Of a stretch of DNA of 5,510 nucleotides, positions 1 through 5,491 are shown in pieces. The stretch comes from UMGS1908 sp045588795 (GTDB taxonomy: Bacteria > Bacillota > Clostridia > Christensenellales > UBA1242). The position numbers and the translations under genes were made by a program. The notes under the pieces are model-generated. The model did no database searches, was not told the origin of the DNA, and saw only the letters and a list, made by a program, of their open reading frames with translations. The stretch's first letter is position 1. Every line of letters starts with the position of its first letter. The DNA is taken from NCBI GenBank assembly GCA_045588795.1, contig JAZNEY010000043.1, positions 1 through 5,510 of the forward strand. The letters are read 5' to 3'.

Positions 1-1433
1 TTTTTAAGAGCTTCAAATTTATTACCAATGTTTAACTTTCCATATTTCATTGACATAAAGGTTGTATCGCCTGGAATGTTTGTTGTTTTGGGATTTTGTC
101 CGAAGTATTCTTCAAATACTTCAATCCATTCAGAAACAGTGAGGTTTTTGTTCTTTAATTTTTGAATAGAAAGCATATTGCCTCTGCCGGTTTTAAAGAA
201 CCATTCAATTATGATTGCCACAGAAGGTGATGGCGAACCATTTCCGTTATCGTAACTTTGTTTTATGTTGTTATATTTTCCGCCAAGGTGTTGTTTGCCA
301 TATTTTGCAGAGGTGAATACTTCAAAATGGTTTATATGTTTCGCTTCTGGATTTAATGTAAAGTATTCCTCAAATACTTCAATCCATTCTTGTGGTGTGA
401 GGTCTTTGGTTTCTTTCTTTTGAAGGGTAAGCATTTCTTTTCTGCCGGAGGAGATGAACCAGTTGATTATTTCTGTTGTATCTGCATCTGATGAAAGATT
501 TGCTTGACCATTGTTATAAATTTGCTTTAATCGGTTATATTTTCGACCAATTTTTAAAACTCCATAATTTTGAGTTGTAATCTCATCGCTTGATGTGATA
601 GTTGTAGCGTTTGGATTTTTTGCAAAGTATTCACTAAAAATTTCAATCCAAGCATCTGCTGAAAGTGGTACAGTTTGCATTTTTTGAGTGTGAAGTAGGT
701 CTTGCTTTCCGTTTTCTAAAAACCATTGAACAAGAATAGTTTCGCCCACAGACAATTTTCCGTTTGCATTATCGTATGCGTATCTCAATCTTTTTATTTT
801 ATAATCAATATTTTGTTCACCATACTTTTTAGATGTAAATTTTTCACCGATTGGTATAGTTACAGCATTTGGATTTGCTGAAAAGTATTCAGTAAACACT
901 TCAATCCATTGGGCAGGGGTTAAATCTTTGATTTCTTTCTTTCTAAGTACAAGTAGATTTTGTTTCCCATTTGCAATAAGCCAATTAATAATTACCATTT
1001 CATTTTGGGAAGGGCGTCCGTTTCCGTTGTTGAAACTGCTTTTTAAAACATCAAGTTTTAGTCCAACATTCTGCATTCCGTGGTTTATGGAATTAAATTC
1101 TTTTTTAGGTATTGATTTTGCATTAGGATTTGCAATAAAGTATTCTTTAAAGACTTCAATCCATTGTTCAGGGGTTAGCGTTGTTAGTGCTTTGCTTTGT
1201 CTTATAAGCATTTGTTCTCTTCCAGAAGTGATGAACCATTGGATTATAGGATGACTAAAAGAACCGATTTTTTGTTCAAATATGTATTGCTTTTTTAGAG
1301 TGTTTATTTTTTCACCTATTCTTTGAACACCATACTTTCTAGATTTGAATTTTGCAGAGTGTGGAATGGCAACTGCATTTGGGTTTTGTGTAAAGAATTC
1401 ATCAAAAACTTCAATCCACTGCGCTGGTGTAAG
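1..1433 (-). repeat. Six tandem protein-coding HA-like modules, last one cut by the edge
   Basis: In the helicase frame, modules begin at residues 447, 532, 617, 703, 791 and 877 (DNA 1433, 1178, 923, 665, 401 and 143, running leftward). Each opens with LTPxxWIEVF or a variant; the conserved Trp is at residues 452, 537, 622, 708, 796 and 882. Further conserved points are EYF, NPNA, a K/N-YG motif, an IG-K motif, Y-NGNG, an I-x-WF motif and GR/GK-x2-ML/LL. At DNA level the anchor tcaatcca recurs at 121, 379, 643, 901, 1156 and 1411, spaced 258, 264, 258, 255 and 255 bp, all multiples of three. The Trp, aromatic, Gly and final hydrophobic pattern recalls the helicase-associated (HA) domain found in multiple copies behind bacterial helicases. 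I cannot confirm the family assignment without a profile search. A nucleic-acid-binding role is inferred. Confidence 0.85.
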
Positions 1434-2771
1434 TCTTTCAGGTGTTAAAAACTTTAATTTTGAAAGCATTTCCGCAAGAGTTAAAGATTTCTCATCGACA
1501 TTAAATGGCAGACTTGCAAATGGCGAGGTATATATATTTGGGTCCTCAATATTAGATGAATCGCTTCTGCAAGTTTTGCCAAAGTCTTTTAAGCAGTCTA
1601 TATTGTTCACAAGGTCGAAAATAAGTGGGGTGGTTTCTTTGTTTCCAGCATCAATTGATCTTCCAATTCTTTGTAAGTGCCTTATTGGTGAAGTTGTGTT
1701 TGAAAAACAAAATACACCTTTTACACCATTAACATGCAAACCTTCATCAAACATATTGACAGCAACCATAATTTTAATTGCATCTGAATTATCATTCTCA
1801 AAAGCATCGATTTGTTCTTGGTTTTCTTCTTTATTCAATTTGTAGTTGACAGTGTATATATGTATTTTTTTATTGGTTTTTCCAAGTAGTTCCGGTAGCA
1901 TTTTTACAACATCTTGTGAGTGTGCAACATCTGTGCAATAGGCAATATATCTTCCGTTTATATATCCACCGCCAAGAGTTTTTTCGGCTTCCGTTATGTT
2001 TCTTGAAATAATTTCCTCAGTGCTTTCGAGTTTTTGAATTCCTTGTTTTGCAACGCGGAGAAGTTGCCCGAGTTCTTCTTTTTGTTTTGGGTCAATGCAA
2101 GCAGAAATTTCGGTTTCGATGTCTTTTATGGTTTGGGCATAAGAATAAACACCAAGAATGTATTTTGGTTTTGGTAAAATTCCGCGTTCAATTGCATCAC
2201 CAAGACTTGGTCCTTGAACTATAACACCATCAAATAATTCTTCACCCATATCTCTTGCTTCATCTAAATATCTTACAGGTGTTGCAGTAAGCCCAAGAAC
2301 TTTTGCATTAGGGTTTGCGTCTAAAATTCTTTGAACCGCAGGACCCCATTTCTCGGCGCCAAGTCTATGAAACTCATCAAGAACAATAACATCAAAGTGT
2401 TGCTCTTGAAGTTCTTCATCTGTTGCGTTTAAAAGGTTTACATAGGTGGAAACTGTCACATTTTTCATATTAGGTCCAACAACACTCATTAAAGTTTGTG
2501 CTGTTTGGGTTGCAAGAATATTAGTAGGGGAAAGAACAAGTGCTCTTTTTTCTTTTGGCTTTTGTGCATCTGTTTCTGCACCTTTGCTTTGAAGTCTATA
2601 ACACTCATCATAAAGGAACTGGGCAAGAATATAAGACTTTCCAGTTCCGGTTGCTTGTGTGATACCGACCATTCTTTCGCCACTTTCAAAAAGATTGTGT
2701 GCTTGAAGATATGTATCAATATTATGTTCGTTTAAAATACCATTGGTGATTAAATCTTCTCGTGTTTTCAT
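1..2771 (-). CDS. SF2 DExH helicase with C-terminal tandem HA-like repeats (3' end beyond window)
   Basis: The frame is open from ATG at 2771 to the left edge, giving at least 923 residues with no stop in view. Motifs in order: Walker A ATGTGKS (residues 40-46), motif Ia-like LVLSPTN (78-84), DExH box DEFH (132-135), motif III TATP (162-165), and motif VI QRIGRS (367-372) just after a VAVNMFDEGLHV motif V region. This order and the DEFHR form fit the ResIII/SSL2-like group of nucleic-acid-dependent ATPases. From residue 447 onward the protein is a tandem array of 85-88-residue modules, described separately. The start at 2771 has a GGGGG Shine-Dalgarno at 2776-2780 (tight, 4 nt spacing); an in-frame ATG at 2795 has none and would sit about 3 nt from the predicted transcript start. 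The gene stands alone and is divergent from rplJ. An unwinding or translocating ATPase role is inferred from the motifs. The substrate is unknown; restriction, defence, mobile-element or repair roles are all possible. Confidence 0.88.
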   Translation of the reverse strand, partial: MKTREDLITNGILNEHNIDTYLQAHNLFESGERMVGITQATGTGKSYILAQFLYDECYRLQSKGAETDAQKPKEKRALVLSPTNILATQTAQTLMSVVGPNMKNVTVSTYVNLLNATDEELQEQHFDVIVLDEFHRLGAEKWGPAVQRILDANPNAKVLGLTATPVRYLDEARDMGEELFDGVIVQGPSLGDAIERGILPKPKYILGVYSYAQTIKDIETEISACIDPKQKEELGQLLRVAKQGIQKLESTEEIISRNITEAEKTLGGGYINGRYIAYCTDVAHSQDVVKMLPELLGKTNKKIHIYTVNYKLNKEENQEQIDAFENDNSDAIKIMVAVNMFDEGLHVNGVKGVFCFSNTTSPIRHLQRIGRSIDAGNKETTPLIFDLVNNIDCLKDFGKTCRSDSSNIEDPNIYTSPFASLPFNVDEKSLTLAEMLSKLKFLTPERLTPAQWIEVFDEFFTQNPNAVAIPHSAKFKSRKYGVQRIGEKINTLKKQYIFEQKIGSFSHPIIQWFITSGREQMLIRQSKALTTLTPEQWIEVFKEYFIANPNAKSIPKKEFNSINHGMQNVGLKLDVLKSSFNNGNGRPSQNEMVIINWLIANGKQNLLVLRKKEIKDLTPAQWIEVFTEYFSANPNAVTIPIGEKFTSKKYGEQNIDYKIKRLRYAYDNANGKLSVGETILVQWFLENGKQDLLHTQKMQTVPLSADAWIEIFSEYFAKNPNATTITSSDEITTQNYGVLKIGRKYNRLKQIYNNGQANLSSDADTTEIINWFISSGRKEMLTLQKKETKDLTPQEWIEVFEEYFTLNPEAKHINHFEVFTSAKYGKQHLGGKYNNIKQSYDNGNGSPSPSVAIIIEWFFKTGRGNMLSIQKLKNKNLTVSEWIEVFEEYFGQNPKTTNIPGDTTFMSMKYGKLNIGNKFEALK

Positions 2772-2804
2772 ATTGCCCCCATATTTAAAATCCATAGTAC
2801 ATTT

Positions 2805-2833
2805 ATTTTAACATTTAAAGTTTAGAATTACAA
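2805..2833 (-). promoter_or_regulatory. Probable sigma-A promoter of the helicase gene
   Basis: Read on the minus strand, TTGTAA (2833-2828, 4 of 6 consensus matches) is followed after 17 bp by TAAAAT (2810-2805, 5 of 6). Transcription would begin near 2798, leaving a leader of about 27 nt before ATG 2771. This supports 2771 over 2795 as the start codon. The sequence is AT-rich, so chance matches are likely and the call is tentative. Confidence 0.4.
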
Positions 2834-2898
2834 GACATTTGAAATATAATGTAATAAATTCGGATGATAAATATTTGTTTTAAATGTTTATAAAAGGG

Positions 2899-2927
2899 TT
2901 GACAAATGGGAATTTTTATTGTAAAAT
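2899..2927 (+). promoter_or_regulatory. Sigma-A promoter of rplJ-rplL
   Basis: TTGACA at 2899-2904, a 17 bp spacer, and TAAAAT at 2922-2927 match the housekeeping consensus in 11 of 12 positions. The start site should lie near 2934. That leaves an untranslated leader of about 160 nt, unusually long unless it is regulatory, and the next feature explains it. Having a promoter directly before rplJ, separate from rplKA, is also known in Bacillus subtilis. Confidence 0.85.
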
Positions 2928-2933
2928 GTCTTC

Positions 2934-3095
2934 GTAATAAATAAATGTCTATTTGTGCCAAAGACGACAAGTCGTGAGTTTCACTATAAAATCTTGTCTA
3001 GGAACAAATTTTGGAAATTTTATGGGTAAAGTTCGTTTCCAGATGTGTTCCTCGCATCTGGAATTTATTTTTTATATATAAAAGAGGAGGGTAAT
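2934..3095 (+). promoter_or_regulatory. L10 leader: autoregulatory attenuator of rplJ-rplL
   Basis: The leader holds two competing folds. In the first, 2951-2959 pairs with 3001-3009 (ATTTGT with ACAAAT, CC with GG, one G-A mismatch). It encloses GACAAG 2966-2971 paired with CTTGTC 2993-2998 and a small GTGA/TCAC hairpin at 2974-2984. This matches the place and general shape of the known L10-binding element. In the second, 3000-3017 pairs almost continuously with 3036-3052 (core AGGAACA with TGTTCCT, and TGGAAA with TTTCCA), destroying the terminator hairpin at 3037-3063. Strand 3001-3009 is used by both folds, so they exclude each other. By the established model for Bacillota L10 leaders, L10 bound to L7/L12 stabilises the first fold, the terminator then forms and transcription stops. 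The pairings are read directly; binding is inferred from family knowledge and position before rplJ. Confidence 0.85.
3037..3073 (+). terminator. Attenuator terminator in the rplJ leader
   Basis: A perfect 9-bp stem, TTCCAGATG (3037-3045) with CATCTGGAA (3055-3063), has a 9-nt loop and runs straight into a T-rich tract, TTTATTTTTT (3064-3073). It lies between the rplJ promoter and the rplJ ribosome binding site, so it must be conditional. Its left arm and half its loop are also the target of the upstream antiterminator strand. Confidence 0.85.
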
Positions 3096-3587
3096 ATGTC
3101 TGCAAATAGAGAGATTAAGAACACTATTGTTGCTGAGATTAAGGACCGTGTTCAAAATGCAAAGTCAGTAGTTCTTGTTGACTACAAAGGCTTAACAGTT
3201 GAACAAGACACCGCTCTTAGAAACAAGTTTAGAGAAAGTGGCTGCGAATACAGAGTTTACAAAAACCGTCTTATCAAGATTGCTATGAATGAACTTGGTA
3301 TCGAACTTGATTCTAAACACTATGATGGACCAACTGCTCTTGTTACAAATAACAATGATGTTGTTGCTCCTGCAAAAATCGTCTTTGATGGCGAAACAGA
3401 ATACAAAGTAATGAAAGCAAAATGTGCTTACATTGAAAACAAGGTTATGGAATATGATGAAGTTAAACAAATCGCATCTATCCCAAGCAAAGATGTACTT
3501 GTTGCTCAATTACTTGGTATGCTTTTAAATCCAATCCGTTCGCTTGCTGTCGTTTTGGATCAAGCTGCTAAAAAGCAAGAAAATTAA
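3096..3587 (+). CDS. rplJ: 50S ribosomal protein L10 (uL10)
   Basis: This 163-residue protein is close to the usual bacterial L10 length. L10 forms the base of the ribosomal stalk: its N-terminal domain binds 23S rRNA with L11, and its C-terminal helix carries L7/L12 dimers, which recruit translation GTPases. Visible signatures are the N-terminal region with VVLVDYKGLTVEQ (about residues 25-37), the RVYKNRL segment (52-58), GPTALV (78-83), and the C-terminal stretch LLGMLLNPIRSLAVVLDQAA (139-158) that fits the L12-binding helix. The start at 3096 is set by a strong GAGGAGGG site at 3084-3091. An in-frame ATG at 3045 lies inside the leader terminator and has no ribosome site. The gene is first in the rplJ-rplL operon and is expected to be repressed by its own product through the leader. 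Neither rplA upstream nor rpoB downstream is present. Confidence 0.97.
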   Translation: MSANREIKNTIVAEIKDRVQNAKSVVLVDYKGLTVEQDTALRNKFRESGCEYRVYKNRLIKIAMNELGIELDSKHYDGPTALVTNNNDVVAPAKIVFDGETEYKVMKAKCAYIENKVMEYDEVKQIASIPSKDVLVAQLLGMLLNPIRSLAVVLDQAAKKQEN

Positions 3588-3625
3588 TTAAAAAAACAAA
3601 AAACAAAATTTAAGGAGATTTTAAA

Positions 3626-3997
3626 ATGGCTGATATCAAGAAAATATTAGATGAAATTAAAGAACTTACCGTTGTTGAACTTAACGATTTAGTTAAGTCA
3701 TTAGAAGAAGAATTTGGCGTTAGCGCTGCTGCTATGGCAGTTGCTGCTCCTGCTGCTGGTGCTGCTGCTCCTGCTGCTGAAGAAAAGACAGAATTCAATG
3801 TTGTACTAAAAGAAGTTGGTGCTAACAAGATTGCTGTTATCAAGGTTGTAAGAGAAGTTACAGGTCTTGGACTTTCAGAGGCTAAGGCTCTTGTTGACGG
3901 AGCTCCTGCTACTGTTAAGGAAAACGTTGCTAAAGAAGCTGCTGATGAAATGGTTGCTAAGTTCAAAGAAGCTGGCGCAACAGTTGAATTGAAGTAA
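3626..3997 (+). CDS. rplL: 50S ribosomal protein L7/L12 (bL12)
   Basis: A 123-residue protein of typical length, present in several copies on the ribosomal stalk, where it recruits and stimulates EF-Tu, EF-G and other GTPases. The three classic parts are visible. An N-terminal dimerisation and L10-binding domain spans about residues 1-32 (ILDEIKELTVVELNDLVKSL). A flexible Ala/Pro/Gly hinge covers about 33-51. The globular C-terminal domain includes K68, K73 and R76, matching the conserved factor-binding positions, and GLGLSEAKALVD (80-91). The hinge is written mostly in GCT codons and is a low-complexity patch at about 3724-3779. An AAGGAG site at 3612-3617 precedes the ATG by 8 nt. The gap from rplJ is 38 nt with no terminator, so the two genes are cotranscribed and share the L10 leader control. 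Confidence 0.98.
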   Translation: MADIKKILDEIKELTVVELNDLVKSLEEEFGVSAAAMAVAAPAAGAAAPAAEEKTEFNVVLKEVGANKIAVIKVVREVTGLGLSEAKALVDGAPATVKENVAKEAADEMVAKFKEAGATVELK

Positions 3998-4032
3998 TTA
4001 CTTTTTATTAATAAGAGATAATTAAAAAAATG

Positions 4033-4067
4033 AAAAGTCAAAAGAGAATATGCTCTTTTGACTTTTT
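4033..4067 (+). terminator. Intrinsic terminator of rplJ-rplL
   Basis: A perfect 14-bp stem, AAAAGTCAAAAGAG (4033-4046) with CTCTTTTGACTTTT (4053-4066), has a 6-nt loop and a terminal T run at 4063-4067. It lies 35 nt after the rplL stop codon. It separates the stalk operon from the next promoter and shows that the transcript does not run on to rpoB. Confidence 0.93.
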
Positions 4068-4075
4068 CTTAAATA

Positions 4076-4104
4076 TTGACAAACTGATGAGAATTTTGTA
4101 TAAT
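4076..4104 (+). promoter_or_regulatory. Perfect-consensus sigma-A promoter of the acidic orphan gene
   Basis: TTGACA (4076-4081), a 17 bp spacer and TATAAT (4099-4104) match the housekeeping consensus at every position. It begins 9 nt after the rplL terminator T tract. Transcription should start near 4111, about 33 nt before the ATG at 4144. No operator-like palindrome or leader structure is seen, so strong constitutive expression is the simplest reading. Confidence 0.9.
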
Positions 4105-4143
4105 ATTTATACAAAATTAATAAATAAAAGGGGGACAAATTTT

Positions 4144-4545
4144 ATGAAAATGAAATTTGGTAGACTTTCTGATGTTGCGGTAGAAGTGAAAGAAATAATC
4201 GAAAGGGGCAAAAAATTGATTTACCCTCAAAGAACAGAAGAATGGGAGAGTATTCTTAAAAGACCAAGTTCTATGTGGTTCAAAATGGATGAAGTTGTTG
4301 AAATTATGGAGGCATTAGAATCGGGAGAATCAATTGAAAGTATTAATCAAAGATATGGCGAATGCGGGATGGGAGTGATTGAATATGTTGCTCTTTTTTC
4401 GAAACGAGGACCAGAATATGGAAGAACTGTATTGAGCGGCAAGATGAGCGAAGAAACCGAAGAGTTTTTTGATGAAATTGAAGACGAAAACATTGCATTT
4501 GAAGAAGAACTTGCAGAATCTGAATCTGGCGGAGAAAGTTGTTAA
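4144..4545 (+). CDS. Hypothetical acidic protein, 133 residues
   Basis: I do not recognise this family. The start at 4144 follows an AGGGGG site (4129-4134) by 9 nt; Met3 at 4150 is a possible alternative. An in-frame ATG at 4030 lies inside the upstream terminator and promoter and is not used. Residues 1-30 look like a basic, helix-prone segment. Residues 33-97 hold aromatic residues (W34, W45, F46, Y71, Y81, F85) and a short stretch, DEVVEIMEALESGESIESIN (49-68), that reads like a helix-turn-helix-forming or adaptor segment, though no known motif is clear. Residues 103-131 are a highly acidic tail (15 of 29 are Asp or Glu), and Cys133 is terminal. There is no signal peptide or membrane segment, so it is probably cytosolic. 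It is expressed alone from a perfect promoter and ends in a terminator shared with the converging DUF1540 gene. Real coding is well supported; function is unknown. Confidence 0.85.
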   Translation: MKMKFGRLSDVAVEVKEIIERGKKLIYPQRTEEWESILKRPSSMWFKMDEVVEIMEALESGESIESINQRYGECGMGVIEYVALFSKRGPEYGRTVLSGKMSEETEEFFDEIEDENIAFEEELAESESGGESC

Positions 4546-4553
4546 TATTTACA

Positions 4554-4607
4554 ATAAAAGTCTAGCAACAAGTTGATTATTTGTATCAACTGTTGCTAGA
4601 CTTTTAT
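4554..4607. terminator. Bidirectional terminator between converging genes
   Basis: Arms 4554-4577 and 4585-4607 form a 17-bp stem, one bulged A (4571), then 6 more pairs, closed by a 7-nt loop. The outer end is AT-rich (ATAAAAG with CTTTTAT), so each strand has a U-rich 3' side. The hairpin lies 8 nt after the acidic protein stop (4545) and 10 nt beyond the DUF1540 stop (4618), as expected for a shared terminator. Confidence 0.92.
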
Positions 4608-4617
4608 GTTTGAGTTG

Positions 4618-4911
4618 TTACTTCTCTAAAAATGTTGAACATTCAACTGAACCGCTTTCGCTTAAAACGGTTATTCCGTTTGCAAGGCATTTTCCTTGCT
4701 TATTGAATAGGCAAGTTGCATTACACAAAACCTCTACGCTTGGGCGAACTAAGGGTTGTGCGATTTCATCACTAAACTCAGTTTTGTTTTCATCTTTTGA
4801 AAGCGAAAATGTTTGACATTTTGTTTTTCGGTCTATTACAATATGGTGAGCATTGCAATTACAGTTTTCGTTGTATTCACATTTTCCACATTTGCATTTT
4901 AAATCTACCAT
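4618..4911 (-). CDS. Cysteine-rich protein with two DUF1540 modules
   Basis: The 97-residue protein has ten cysteines. Two modules fit DUF1540, a short family common in Clostridia and without a known function. The first spans about residues 5-36: C8-x2-C11, the YN pair at 13-14, C19 with A21, an IVI strand, then C32 and TF. The second spans about 60-95: C63-x3-C67, FN at 69-70, C75 with A77, ITV, then C91 and STF. A 25-residue polar linker joins them. C6 and C17 are extra cysteines in the first module. The spacing suggests metal binding or redox chemistry; this is inference. An AAGAGGAGA site (minus strand 4927-4919) lies 7 nt before the ATG at 4911. No signal peptide or membrane segment is seen. 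The gene converges on the acidic orphan gene and is divergent from rplI. No convincing sigma-A promoter is visible upstream on the minus strand. Confidence 0.88.
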   Translation of the reverse strand: MVDLKCKCGKCEYNENCNCNAHHIVIDRKTKCQTFSLSKDENKTEFSDEIAQPLVRPSVEVLCNATCLFNKQGKCLANGITVLSESGSVECSTFLEK

Positions 4912-4983
4912 AAATTAATCTCCTCTTTATTATTATTGGCACAAGGAATGAGATTTATACTTTTTGAGTTTGTGTGTTTTTCA

Positions 4984-5013
4984 TTGACAAGCGTTTATAC
5001 AATTTGTTAAAAT
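4984..5013 (+). promoter_or_regulatory. Sigma-A promoter of rplI
   Basis: TTGACA at 4984-4989 is followed after 18 bp by TAAAAT at 5008-5013 (5 of 6 matches). Transcription should start near 5020, just before the ribosome site AAGGGAG at 5023-5029, so the leader is very short. rplI therefore seems to have its own promoter rather than depending on an upstream operon. Confidence 0.75.
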
Positions 5014-5037
5014 ACAAATGTAAAGGGAGATTTTATT

Positions 5038-5475
5038 ATGAAAGTAATTTTAACAAAACAAGTAAAAAATGTTGGAAAGGCCGGAGATGTCGTTAATGTT
5101 TCTGATGGTTATGCTAAAAATTTCTTATTTAAGCAAGGAATGGCGATTGAGGCAAATCAAGAGAATATGAATGTGAACACACAGGCAAAACAAAAGGCTG
5201 AAAGAGAAAGAGCAACTCAAAAGGCAGAAGCAGAAGTTTTGGCTGGAAAGTTAAAAGACATAGAGGTTAATATAAAGGCATCAACAGGGAAGAATGGTCA
5301 AATGTTCGGTTCTGTTACAAACAAAGAAATTGCAGAAGAACTTGAAAAAATGGGATATGCTGTGGATAAAAAGAAAATAGTAGTGAATTCACCAATTAAA
5401 TCTCTTGGAACTTATGAGGTAACTTGTAAATTATTTCCAGAAGTTTCTTGCAAATTAAAAGTAGTGGTTTGTTAA
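5038..5475 (+). CDS. rplI: 50S ribosomal protein L9 (bL9)
   Basis: L9 binds domain V of 23S rRNA near the L1 stalk through its N-terminal domain. A long helix projects the C-terminal domain away from the ribosome, and loss of L9 affects reading-frame maintenance. The 145-residue length is normal. The N-terminal domain begins MKVILTKQV and carries the family signature G-x2-G-x4-V-x2-G-Y-x2-N-F-L (G13, G16, V21, G24, Y25, N28-L30). A charged, Lys/Glu/Ala-rich helix follows at about residues 40-75, and the C-terminal domain includes the conserved GKNGQMFGSVT segment (84-94). An AAGGGAG site at 5023-5029 supports ATG 5038. In many Bacillota rplI sits with rpsF-ssb-rpsR, or between a GdpP-type phosphodiesterase and dnaB. 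Here the upstream neighbour is the unrelated divergent DUF1540 gene; the downstream side is outside the window. Confidence 0.97.
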   Translation: MKVILTKQVKNVGKAGDVVNVSDGYAKNFLFKQGMAIEANQENMNVNTQAKQKAERERATQKAEAEVLAGKLKDIEVNIKASTGKNGQMFGSVTNKEIAEELEKMGYAVDKKKIVVNSPIKSLGTYEVTCKLFPEVSCKLKVVVC

Positions 5476-5491
5476 TTCAAAAAAATAAAAG

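Noticed and set aside
121..1418. Regular 255-264 bp recurrence of tcaatcca, possible CRISPR or satellite array
   Set aside because: Spacings are multiples of three and too long for CRISPR, and the repeated word encodes the conserved Trp-Ile-Glu anchor in a continuous protein frame.
928..1845. Two plus-strand open frames (928-1254 and 1345-1845)
   Set aside because: They lie opposite the helicase repeats and core, lack ribosome sites and encode sequences with no domain sense; the minus-strand frame explains the DNA fully.
2489..2735. Short open frames on both strands around the helicase N-terminus
   Set aside because: They overlap the Walker A region in the wrong frames and have no ribosome site; they are shadows of the helicase.
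2845..2850. Plus-strand TATAAT in the intergenic region
   Set aside because: No matching -35 at the right distance and a far better rplJ promoter lies just downstream; chance is likely in such AT-rich DNA.
3045..3095. Upstream ATG giving L10 a 17-residue N-terminal extension
   Set aside because: It sits inside the attenuator hairpin with no ribosome site, whereas 3096 has a strong GAGGAGGG site and the normal L10 N-terminus.
3610..4041. Minus-strand open frame opposite rplL
   Set aside because: Its Ala/Ser/Thr-rich product is an effect of the GCT-rich hinge and codon pattern of rplL on the other strand.
4030..4143. Upstream ATG giving the acidic protein a 38-residue extension
   Set aside because: That stretch is the rplL terminator and the gene's own promoter, and AGGGGG at 4129-4134 marks the 4144 start.
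4912..4990. Promoter for the DUF1540 gene, including a sporulation-type (sigma-G-like) match
   Set aside because: TATAAA lacks a usable -35, and the GTATA-18-AATAATA match would start transcription almost in the ribosome site; neither is convincing.
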